A stretch of 24,587 nucleotides of DNA. Source: Sphacelaria rigidula (taxonomy: Eukaryota; Phaeophyceae; Sphacelariales). Where the stretch lies: the NCBI GenBank assembly GCA_964200075.2, contig CAXNAA020000196.1:1-24587 (forward strand). Reading direction: 5' to 3'. Position numbers and translations under genes: made by a program. Positions 1-8,441 of the stretch are shown in pieces; the stretch's first letter is position 1, and each line of letters starts with the position of its first letter. The notes below the pieces were generated by a model, which did not search any database, had not been told where the DNA came from, and worked only from the letters and a program-made list of their open reading frames with translations.

Positions 1-716
1 ATGATGCTAGTCAAAGAGTCTGACAGCTCCCTTCTGAACGAAGATGTACCGGCCAAATTTGTACATGACTTGTAGACTGGGCCGGGGACGGTGCAGCAAG
101 GGGGTGATACCAGGTCTCAATCTTGAGATCAAAATGCAGGTGCGTAAAGTACAAGAGCGAACGGTGTTCGCGGCCAACGTGGAGAAATTTCATGTGCACC
201 TAGAACAGCTGCAGCATTCAGGTCCAGGCGAGGTCTGTTAGCTAGCTTGGGGGGGCACATTTAGGGTTAGCCGAGGAGATCACGACCGTTCCGCAACTGT
301 ATACATTGACAGATAGAAAAGTGGTGTTAGGATCAAGATCATCCTGGGAATGGGCCTATCGGGGGTTGTTTCATGACGGAACCGAGTCTCACTGGCTTTC
401 AGAGGAGGAAGTTTTAGACAGTTTCACTGAGCTACAGTTGGACGTGTTTCATGCTTTGTGGGAACTATATAACCCGCAAACCAAACCGCGCCCATCCATT
501 AACCCATCTCGAGCGGAAAGAGACTCTTTTGCTCGGGATGACGCTTTGCGACTCATTCCTCGAGGGACCAGAATACGTGAACAGTTTGTGGACAGCCAAG
601 GTGAGCGACAGGAGATCAACGGGGAAGTGTTCGACTTCCGTCAGCCGTATTACCGTATCAAGTATGAGGAGGGGGATTGGGAAGAGATGACGCCGTCGGA
701 GGTCAGTTCCCGTTGA
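1..716 (+). pseudogene. Ty3/gypsy polyprotein 3' end (integrase C-terminus plus chromodomain-like tail), frame-broken
   Basis: This is the terminal part of a retrotransposon polyprotein, cut by the left edge. Three reading frames carry it in succession. Frame 1 ends at a TAG at 73-75 and contains KFVHD, which fits the strand before the 'TGP' of gypsy integrase C-terminal SH3-like domains. A second frame ends at 239-241 and contains KVQERTVFAANVEKFHVH. A third frame is open from 246 to the TGA at 714-716. It contains WEWAYRGLFHDGTESHWLSE and LDSF, a chromodomain-like pattern of the kind that follows gypsy integrases. It ends with YYRIKYEEGDWEEM, a Tudor-like strand pattern. The third frame has no ATG near its start, which is expected for an internal part of a polyprotein. 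The frame changes argue that the element is dead. Family assignment is from memory of such tails, not from a search. Confidence 0.7.
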
Positions 717-872
717 CCGTCTATAGTCGTGCACACTCCGACAATCAATTCGAAGATGATCGCCGACTTGTGCACGCTCTGACAGTTCATTCAAAGATAA
801 CCGCCTACATGCGCGTGCTCCGACAATCAATTTGAAGATGACCGTCTACCTGTCTGCGCGCTATGACCGTCC
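717..872 (+). repeat. Degenerate ~41-bp tandem repeat, about 3.5 copies
   Basis: Directly after the polyprotein stop, units begin near 717, 761, 801 and 842 with CCGTCTA, CGCCGAC, CCGCCTA and CCGTCTA. The middle of each unit carries versions of CTCCGACAATCAATTCGAAGATGA. Copies differ by substitutions and small indels. The repeat lies in the presumed 3' untranslated part of the retroelement and has no visible coding role. Confidence 0.6.
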
Positions 873-1071
873 CGGGGGCAGGGCTGCATTCTTCTGGTCT
901 TGAGAGTCTATGGGTTCCACACATTCCTTTTTCGAGATTTACACCGGAAATAATCTGATGAAATTTGCTGGCTTGTAATGAACGATTCGTGTGTTTATCG
1001 TGGAGACTATGCAAGTTGCCAACATACAAGTCGGATATCGAATGGATGAACCAAAACGTTGTATGAACCAA

Positions 1072-1092
1072 ATATATGTATATATATATATG
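1072..1092. repeat. AT dinucleotide microsatellite
   Basis: A short (AT)n tract with one G interruption. Sequence between 873 and 1175 otherwise shows no gene or repeat that I can support. Confidence 0.8.
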
Positions 1093-1177
1093 CTTGCACC
1101 GTACAGCGAACAAGCAGGATTTGATTGCATACAGGAAAATGGGCGAGGACGAAGGTTCAAGATGTCAAGACCATGTC

Positions 1178-1680
1178 TTTTCGAGCAGCTTGACAGGAGA
1201 TCCAGGAGTTTCCCGTGTGTTTTCGAACAGGTTGACAGGTCACCAGGAGTTTCCCTTGTGCGTGCAAACAGGTTGACAGGAGATCCAGGATTGCCCATAT
1301 GTTTTCGAACAGGTTGACAGGGAGCCAGGATTTCCCATATGTTTTCGAACAGGTTGACAGGGGGCCAGGAGTTTCCCTTGTGCGCGCGAACAGGTTGACA
1401 GAGATCCAGGATTTCCCTTATGTTTTCGAACAGGTTGACAGGGAGCCAGGATTTCCCATATGTTTTCGAACAGGTTGACAGGGGGCCAGGAGTTTCCCTT
1501 GTGCGCGCGAACAGGTTGACAGAGATCCAGGATTTCCCTTATGTTTTCGAACAGGTTGACAGGGAGCGAGGATTTCCCATATGTTTTCGAACAGGTTCAC
1601 AGGGAGCCAGGGTTTCCCATATGTTTTCGAACAGGTTGACTGGTGGCCAGGAGTTTCCCTTTCGCGTGCGAACAGGTTGC
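1178..1680 (+). repeat. 40-bp minisatellite (about 13 units) with a 121-bp higher-order period
   Basis: Units of 39-42 bp share the core CGAACAGGTTGACAGG, then CCAGGA and TTTCCC. Three subtypes alternate by their tails (CCCATAT, CCCTTGTG, CCCTTAT). One trimer of subtypes, 1301-1421, is repeated with no mismatch at 1422-1542, so the latest amplification event copied 121 bp as a block. A further, diverging trimer follows. Neither 40 nor 121 is a multiple of 3, so the open frames running through it are not a conserved protein. It lies between the gypsy polyprotein and its 3' LTR. Confidence 0.9.
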
Positions 1681-1755
1681 AGAAAGGGGCTCAATTGCGA
1701 GGTAGATTCCCCGATGTACCAAGATCCGCAAACGGTTTACGGACAGCCCAGAGCG

Positions 1756-2013
1756 GTCAACAAGATCAAGGACTTCTCCGGACTGGATGGGATCGTTTCT
1801 GTACGGTGTTCAAATTCCCTACGTGGTCTAACCCGGCAGAGGGATCTACAAGAGCGGGAGTTGCCGAGACTGTTTGAGATTGTTTTGCACGGTGTTTAAA
1901 TTCCCTACGTGGTCTAACCCGGCAGAGCAGTCAACAAGATCGACGACGCCTCCGGACTGGAAGGGATCGTCCTACACGGTGTTTAAATTCCCTACGTGGT
2001 CTAACCCGGCAGA
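1756..2013 (+). repeat. 86-bp tandem repeat, three copies plus a partial fourth
   Basis: Copies occupy 1756-1841, 1842-1927 and 1928-2013, and a partial copy runs to about 2045. The right half of each copy is almost invariant (ATTCCCTACGTGGTCTAACC then CGGCAGA). The left half is conserved between copies 1 and 3 (TCAACAAGATC, CTCCGGACTGGA) but replaced or strongly diverged in copy 2. This is the third tandem repeat family in the same retroelement 3' region. Confidence 0.85.
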
Positions 2014-2100
2014 ACGATTATCAAGATCGACGGCTACGCCCCGACGCTGAACTCGGAAGAGTGACATGGTAACGCGGCGATCCATCGCGTGAATCACGTC

Positions 2101-2137
2101 AGTCCCAGGGTTTTTCAATCCTAGGACTGAGGGGGGG
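2101..2137 (+). promoter_or_regulatory. Hairpin plus polypurine tract (PPT) preceding the 3' LTR
   Basis: AGTCCCAGG (2101-2109) and CCTAGGACT (2120-2128) form a 9-bp stem with one mismatch around a 10-base loop. It is followed at once by the purine run GAGGGGGGG ending at 2137. A polypurine tract abutting a TG dinucleotide is the normal plus-strand primer site of LTR retrotransposons, so it places the LTR start at 2138. Confidence 0.65.
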
Positions 2138-2293
2138 TGTTACGGATCGCGGCGTGATGCGGTGGAAGGGGGACAGTACAATGATGGGCCGTTGATTCGG
2201 AACGAAGATACGCGCCCGGAGGGCTGATCGCAGGAACTGGCTAGTACCTGCGGTCAGGGGTGAGGATGTTAAGTAATCCGTCAAGATACGGAG

Positions 2294-2304
2294 TACATAA
2301 AAAC
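2294..2304 (+). promoter_or_regulatory. TATA-like element inside the LTR
   Basis: TACATAAAAAC lies about 155 bp into the LTR and 110 bp upstream of the AATAAA, a spacing expected of an LTR promoter. No other TATA-like element stands out in the LTR. Confidence 0.4.
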
Positions 2305-2327
2305 ATGCCTCTTACATCTGGTTGAAT

Positions 2328-2348
2328 CCGATTCTTTCTAAGAATCGG
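2328..2348 (+). promoter_or_regulatory. Perfect 9-bp hairpin in the LTR
   Basis: CCGATTCTT (2328-2336) and AAGAATCGG (2340-2348) pair perfectly around a TCT loop. It lies about 25-35 bases downstream of the TATA-like element, so it would sit at or close to the 5' end of the transcript in the R region. Confidence 0.6.
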
Positions 2349-2403
2349 TGCAACGCTGAGATCACCCTGGTGTTCAGAGAAAAACCTCGAGAGAGATTCT
2401 GGC

Positions 2404-2409
2404 AATAAA
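2404..2409 (+). terminator. AATAAA polyadenylation signal in the LTR
   Basis: AATAAA occurs inside the candidate LTR, downstream of the TATA-like site, where a retroelement transcript should be polyadenylated. Confidence 0.45.
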
Positions 2410-2841
2410 CACTACCAAGGAACAAAAGAAATCGAATTACCTGAAGCTGTGAGCGAGGATATCCTGACGATCGACGCGTACTGTACTGCGTAGGACTGTC
2501 TCCCCACGCGCTGTCAACTGACGATTGTTACAAGATTAACGGTGAGACAGTTGGAGTTCGAATGCAGTAAGTAAACAAATGAAATAAACGAACTGGTGCA
2601 CAAGTGAATGGCAGTCAAATAATAAGTAGAATGATAGGTCACCCATGAAACAGTGAAATTCCATAATCGCTGACTGAAGTTTTGCTGTTGGCCTAGTTCG
2701 GAGATCGGCCTGCACGGGAGAGTTCAGCAGAGGCTGACAACAACCGGAGACTGCAGTTTACCTGCACCAGAACAAGCGAACACGCCAACACGAGAACACG
2801 CGAATACGCGAGCACGCGACTACGCGAACACGCGAACACGC

Positions 2842-3075
2842 GAAGAGGTCTTTGTCATTTTATACCGGCTCCGTGTTGGGGCCGTGGCCATGCCACGAGG
2901 TAACGAACAACTATGGTTTGACTACAATATTTATTCAGTAGTGGTAACACAATATATGGTCTGGAAACGTAATCCTGAAGGTGAAACTCAGCCTCAGGGT
3001 CAATCCTCGGGAATCCTAAATGAAAAAACCGAGCACCGACGACCAGACCGCCGAGGACCCGGTGGCCGAACACGT
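2842..3075 (+). repeat. Satellite core, copy 1 (full length)
   Basis: Runs from GAAGAGGTCTTTGTCATTTT to GGTGGCCGAACACGTG. It is the most divergent copy in the middle (GACTACAAT instead of GAATCCAAT). Confidence 0.85.
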
Positions 3076-3462
3076 GAAGACACACGCGAAGACGCGAAGA
3101 CGCGAAGACGCGAAGACGCGAACACGCGAACACGCGAAGAAGCCAACACGCGAACACACGAACAAGTGAAGACACAAGCGAACCCGCGAACACGCTAACA
3201 CGCAAACACCCGAACACGTAAGACGCGAACACGCCAACAAGCCACCACGCCAACACGCGAACACACGATCACGTGAAGACACACGCGAACCCGCGAACAC
3301 GCTAACACGCCAACACGCGAACAAGCCAATACGCGAACACACGAACAAGCGCAAACACAAGCGAAGACGCGAACAATGAAGACGCGAACAAGCGAACACG
3401 CGAACACGTCACACGCGAACACGCGAACACGCGAACACGCGAACACGCATACACGCGAACAC

Positions 3463-3692
3463 GTCGTTGTCATTCTATATCGGATTCGGGTTGTGCTCGT
3501 GGCCATACTATGAGGTTACAAACAACTATGGTTTGAATCCAATAAATATTCATTGGTGGTAACACAAGATATGGTCTAAAACCGTATTCCTGAAGGTGAA
3601 ACTCAGCCTCAGGGTCAGTCTTCGGGAATCCTGAATGGAGAATCCGAAGCACCGACGACCTGACCACCGAGGACCCGATGGCCGAACACGTG
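3463..3692 (+). repeat. Satellite core, copy 2 (full length)
   Basis: Enters from octamers through CGTCGTTGTCATT, lacking the usual GAAGAGGTC lead. It ends GATGGCCGAACACGTG. Confidence 0.85.
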
Positions 3693-3727
3693 AAGACGAA
3701 AGCGAACACGGGAACAAGGACACACGG

Positions 3728-3918
3728 GAAGAGGTCTTTGTCATTTCATATCGGATCCGTCTTGTGCTCGTGGCCATGCTATGAGGTAACAAACAACTCT
3801 GGTTTGAATCCAATAATTATGCAGTGGGAAAAACACAAGATTTGGTCTGGAAACGTACGTATTCCCGAAGTTACAACTCAGTTGGGTCACATCTTTGGTA
3901 ATCCAAAAATCGAAGAAG
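3728..3918 (+). repeat. Satellite core, copy 3 (3'-truncated)
   Basis: Starts GAAGAGGTC but passes into octamers after GGTAATCCAAAAATCGAAG. It lacks the last ~45 bp (GAGCACCGACGACCTGACC and following) found in most copies. Confidence 0.85.
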
Positions 3919-4270
3919 CCAACACGCGAACACACGAACAGGTGAAGACACAAGCGAACCCGCGAACACGCTAACACGCCAACACGTAAGACGCGAACAA
4001 GCGAACAAGCGAACAAGCCAACACAAAACGACATGAACAGTTGAAGACACAAGCGAACACGCCAACACGCGAACACGCTAACACGCCAACACGCCAACAC
4101 GTAAGACGCGAAGCGCGAACAAGCGAACAGGCCTACACGCGAAGACACGAACAAGTGAAGACGCAAGCGAGCCCGCGAACACGCCAACACGCCAACACGC
4201 CAACACGTAAGATGCGAAGCGCGAACAAGCGAACAATCCAACACGCGAACACGAGAACAAGCAAACACGG

Positions 4271-4460
4271 GAAGAGGTCTTTGTCATTTCATACCGGATC
4301 CGTGTTGTGCTCGTGGCCATGCTATGAGTTAACAAACAACTTTGGTTTAAATGCAAAAAATATCCAGTGGGGGTATTACAAGATTTGGTCTGGAAACGTA
4401 CGTATTCCTGAAGCTGAAACTCAGTCTTAGGGTCACATCTTTGGTAATCCAAAAATCGAA
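4271..4460 (+). repeat. Satellite core, copy 4 (3'-truncated)
   Basis: Shares the truncation point of copy 3 (GGTAATCCAAAAATCGAA then octamers), so copies 3 and 4 form a subfamily derived from one truncated parent. Confidence 0.85.
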
Positions 4461-5294
4461 CAAGCCAACACGCGAACACACGAACAAGTGAAGACACAAG
4501 CAAACACGCCAACACGCCAACACGTAAGACGCGAACAAGCGAACAAGCGAACAAGCGAACAAGCCAACACAAAAACACATGAACAAGTGAAGACACAAGC
4601 GAAGACGCGAAGACGCGAACAAGCGAACAAGTCAACACGCGAACACACGAACACGTGAAGACATAAAGCGAACCCGCAAACACGCTAACACGCCAACACG
4701 CCAACACGTAAGACGTGAACAAGCGAACAAGCGAACAAGTCAACACGCGAACTCGTGAAGACATAAAGCGAACCCGCAAACACGCCAACACGCCAACACG
4801 CCAACACGTGAGACGCGAACAAGCGAACAAGCCAACAAGCCAACACAAAAACACAAAAACAAGTGAAGACACAAGCGAACACGCCAACACGCCAACACGT
4901 AAGACGCGAAGACGCGAACAAGCGAACAAGTCAACACGCGAACACACGAACACGTGAAGACATAAAGCAAACCCGTAAACACGCTATCACGCCAACACGC
5001 CAACACGTACGACGCGAACAAGCCAACACGCAAACACACGAACATGTACGGACACAGACGAAGACTCGAAGACGCGAACACGTAAAACGCGAAGACGCGA
5101 CCTAGCGAACAAGCCAACACGCGAAGACGCGAAGACGTGAAGTCACAAGCGAAGACGCGAACAAGCGAAGACGCGAAGACGCGGACACACGGACACGCGG
5201 ACACGCGAACGCGCGAACATGCGAACACGAGAACACGCGAACACGTAAACACGCGAACACGTAAACACGCGAACACGCGAACACGCGAACACGC

Positions 5295-5530
5295 GAAGAG
5301 GTCTTCGTCATTTCATACCGGATCCGTGTTGTGCTCGTGGCCATGCGATGAGGTAACAATCAACTATGGTTTGTATCCAAGAAATTTATAGTGGTGGTAG
5401 CACAAGGTTTGGTCTTGAAACGTATTCCTGAAGCTGAAACTCACCCTCAGGGTCACATCGTTGGGAATCCTAAATAAAAAAACCGAGCACCGACGACCTG
5501 ACCGCCGAGGACCCGGTGGCCGAACACGTG
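5295..5530 (+). repeat. Satellite core, copy 5 (full length)
   Basis: Follows the longest octamer tract. It keeps both the GAAGAGGTC lead and the GGTGGCCGAACACGTG end. Confidence 0.85.
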
Positions 5531-5719
5531 AAGACACAAGCGAACAGGCGACCACGCGATCACGTAAGACGCGAAGACACGTACAAGCTAACAAGCCAAC
5601 ACACGAACACACGACCACGTAAAGACACAAGGGAAGACGCGAACAAGCTGACACGCGAACACGCGAACACGCGAACACGTAAGACGCGAACACGCGAACT
5701 AGCGAATGCGCGAACACGC

Positions 5720-5955
5720 GAAGAGGTCTACGGTCATTTCATACCGGATTCGTGTTGTGCTCGTGGCCATGCCTTGAGGTGACAAACAACTATGGTGTGA
5801 ATCCCATAATTATTCAGTGCTGGTAATCCAAGATACGGTCTGGCAACGTATTCCTGAAGGTGAAACTCAGCCTCAGGTTCAGTCTTCAGGAATCCAAAAT
5901 GGAGAAGCCGAGCACCGACGACCTGACCGCCAAGGACCCGGTGGCCGAACACGTG
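5720..5955 (+). repeat. Satellite core, copy 6 (full length)
   Basis: Has CTACGGTC in place of CTTTGTC near its left end and CAAGGACCC near its right end. Confidence 0.85.
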
Positions 5956-6068
5956 TGAAGACACAAGCAAACACGCGAACACGCAAACACGTGAAGACGC
6001 AAGCGAACAAGCGAACAAGCGAACACGCGAACACGCGAACACGAGAACAAGCAAACACGCGAACACGC

Positions 6069-6317
6069 GAAGAGGTCTTTGTCATTTCATGCCAGATCCG
6101 TGTTGTGGTCGTGGCCATGCCACGAGGTAACAAACACTATGGTTTGAATCCAAGACATATTCAGCGGTGGTACCACAAGATATGGTCTGGAAACGTATTC
6201 CTGTAGCTGAAACTCAGCAAGCTGAAACTCAGCCGCAGGATCAACCTTCGGGAATCCTAAATAGAGAAACCGAGCACCGACGACCTGACCGCCGAGGACC
6301 CAATGGCCAAACACGTG
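6069..6317 (+). repeat. Satellite core, copy 7 (internal short duplication)
   Basis: Contains a local tandem duplication of AGCTGAAACTCAG at about 6206-6235, making it the longest core. Confidence 0.85.
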
Positions 6318-6468
6318 AAGACACAAGCGAAGACGCGAACACGCGAACACGTAAGACGCGAGCACGCGAACACGTAAGACGCGAACACGCGAACACGCGA
6401 ACACGTGAAGACCAAAATGAACACGCGAACACGCGAACACGCGAACACGCGAACACGCGAACACGCGA

Positions 6469-6706
6469 ATGGGTCTTTGTCATTTCATACCAGATCCGTG
6501 TTGTGCTCGTGGCCATGCCATGAGGTAACAAACAACTATGGTTTGAATCCAATAAATATATAGGGGTGGTAACACAAGATATGGTCTCTAAACGTACGTA
6601 TTCCTGAAGCTGAAACTCACCCTCAGGGTCACATCTTTGACAATCCAAAAAAGAGAAACCGAGCACCGACGACCTGACCGCCGAGGATCCAATGACCGAA
6701 CACGTG
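6469..6706 (+). repeat. Satellite core, copy 8 (full length)
   Basis: Enters with GAATGGGTC in place of GAAGAGGTC. It has the full 3' part, with CAATGACCGAACACGTG. Confidence 0.85.
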
Positions 6707-6972
6707 AAGACACAAGCGAACAAGCGAACACGCGAACACGCGAACACGTAAGACGCGAACACGCGAACAAGCGAACAAGCCAACACGCGAACACACGAAC
6801 ACCTGAAGACACAAGCAAACACGCGAACATGAGAACACGCGAACAAGCGAACAAGCGAACACGCGAGCACGTGAAGACACAAGCGAACACGCGAACAAGC
6901 CAACACGCGAACACGCGAACAAGCGAACAAGCGAACAAGCGAACAAGCGAACACGAGAACACGCGAACACGC

Positions 6973-7211
6973 GAAGAGGTCTTTGTCATTTTATACCGGA
7001 TCTAGTTGTGCTCGTGGCCATGCCTTGAGGTAACAAACAACTTTGGTTTGAATCCAATAAATATCCAGTGGTGGTAACACAAGATGAAGTCTCAAAACGT
7101 ACGTATTCCTGAACCTGAAACTCAGCCTCAGGGTCCCATCTTTGAGAATCCTTAAAAGAGAAACTGAGCACCGACGACCTGACCGCCGAGGACCCGGTGG
7201 CCGGACACGTG
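6973..7211 (+). repeat. Satellite core, copy 9 (full length, last)
   Basis: Has a small deletion at CGGATCTAGTTGTG. Only about 35 bp of octamer-like sequence follow before unique DNA begins near 7246. Confidence 0.85.
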
Positions 7212-7259
7212 AAGACACAAGCGAAGACGTGAAGACGCGAAGACGGGGGTCACGCCTGA

Positions 7260-8441
7260 TAACTTTCCATCAGTAGCCAATTCTTTTTCACGTGATGCTC
7301 ATCGCAAAACTTCCTCTTGCGCTCAAGTTTATTTTTTTAATATGACGCCTCCTCGGTCTTCTCAACCAGCTTCTCCTTTCGAGACGCCATTCTGACCTCC
7401 TTCTCAGAATCGGCATTCCTTCCTAGTCAGAAACTTAATTGTTTTGTGCTTTCCAAGGAGCTCTTTCCTCAGAGATGCCACCACGGCTTGCAGGCGAGAC
7501 GATCCCGCCATTTCGGATTCCCAATTATGTATTTGATCCTGCTGAGCCTTGTCCAGCATGGTTGCAAGGAAGAAATCCTTGACGGAGTCCAATTTGATAC
7601 CACGCAAGGTGACGACGGGCTCGTTTGATGCATGAGAAATCGCGGCCAACATCATCTCCAGGAACTCGCCCTTCTCATCCTTCTCCAGAAGACTTTCTTC
7701 AGCGTGTCAATCGTAGCCTTGTCGTACTCAATATGCGCGCATCCGATCGACACGCTGGGAAGGGCATCGCCCGCTGGGAACAGATTGCTTTGCTTACGCG
7801 GCGGCTTCAACACTTTTTCTTGAAGCACGGCGAGCATTGGGTGGCGATGTATTCGATGTGCTCGTTGATGATCTCCCGCGCGCCTTCCATGTCTGAAGAT
7901 GTTACGCTTGCCGCGTACCCCAGATCGGACAGCGCGTGTCCGCGGCGCACGAGGCTCTCCATGACATTGAAGAATATGATCACGAACTCCACATCGCGTT
8001 CGCGCTTGATGGCCGGATGAATACTCTCCGTCTTTGAGATCAAGGTATTGATCAGGAGCTTGCGAACCCTGTCACTGCAAAGAGAAAACTTGAATATCCC
8101 CTCCATCGCGTGCCGATCAAAGTCGTCGATGCCCCGGAAGCGATCACAAACCTCTTTGGACAGGCCAGCTATGTCCTTGCCTTCTGCGATGAGGCAATAT
8201 GTAGGGCGATTTTTGGCCTTTGTGGCAGCCTTTGTGGCAAGAGGATCGCGCAACCCGAGTTTGATGTATTCTATCGAGGCATTGATCAGGTTTGTGTTAT
8301 CGCGATCGGTACCTTGTCCCGAGGAAGGAACGTCAAGACTTCGTCGTACGATGATTTATGATCACCACCGTCCGGTTGTTGGTATCGGATTGCGTTCGAA
8401 CATGTCGTGATCCTTTCGAACAGTGGTGATGGTGTAGTCAT
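7260..8441 (-). pseudogene. Unrecognised broken gene, about 390 codons, several frameshifts
   Basis: A likely start is the ATG at 8439-8441 (MTTPSPLF), whose frame stops at 8286-8288. A second frame, open from about 8353 to 7807, carries the best block: NTNLINASIEYIKLGLRDP, then DDFDRHAMEGIFKFSL, VEFVIIFFNVMESLVRRG and EGAREIINEHIEYI. A third frame (7652-7837) starts MLAVLQEKV. A fourth, from about 7690 to 7404, includes EKDEKGEFLEMMLAAISHAS and IKLDSVKDFFLATMLDKAQ. Lys/Glu-rich remnants continue to about 7260. The blocks overlap end to end and have the composition of one soluble, helix-rich protein, so I read this as one gene with at least three frameshifts. I do not recognise the family. 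Frame changes could in part be sequencing errors, but introns are unlikely because the coding signal is continuous across the switches. Confidence 0.55.

Larger units (their letters stand above)
2138..2532 (+). mobile_element. Probable 3' LTR of the Ty3/gypsy element
   Basis: The segment starts TGTTACGG directly after the polypurine tract and ends TTGTTACA, giving the canonical TG...CA ends and a length of 395 bp. It contains a TATA-like TACATAAAAAC at 2294 and an AATAAA at 2404, in the right order for U3, R and U5. The 5' boundary is well supported by the polypurine tract. The 3' boundary is less certain, since the matching 5' LTR is outside the window and no target-site duplication can be checked. 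The element's polyprotein is on the same strand, upstream, as required. Confidence 0.6.
2770..7245 (+). repeat. Composite satellite: degenerate CGAACACG octamers interrupted by nine core modules
   Basis: The array is built from the octamer CGAACACG and variants (CGAAGACG, CGAACAAG, CCAACACG), with recurrent joints such as GTGAAGACACAAGCGAA and CGTAAGACG. The plus strand is nearly free of T over long stretches, for example about 4470-5290. Nine copies of a core of about 190-250 bp interrupt the octamers at irregular spacing. Octamer tracts vary from a few tens of bp to about 835 bp (between core copies 4 and 5). The plus strand reads RTREHANT and the minus strand RVRVFACS in every frame, so long open frames are a consequence of the repeat and not genes. 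The left flank, 2533-2769, lies just outside the LTR and shows nothing else recognisable. Confidence 0.9.

Noticed and set aside
1178-1680. CRISPR-like appearance of regular 40-bp repeats
   Set aside because: Units are contiguous with no unique spacers, subtypes alternate, and the setting is a eukaryotic retroelement.
2533-2769. Possible primer-binding site after the LTR
   Set aside because: The sequence after 2532 has no tRNA-complementary TGG start, which fits a 3' LTR rather than a 5' one.
2855-7218. Many overlapping 80-290 codon reading frames rich in Cys/Val/Arg/Phe (minus) or His/Thr/Arg/Glu (plus)
   Set aside because: They follow from the stop-free octamer repeat in every frame; they overlap on both strands and have no unique sequence.
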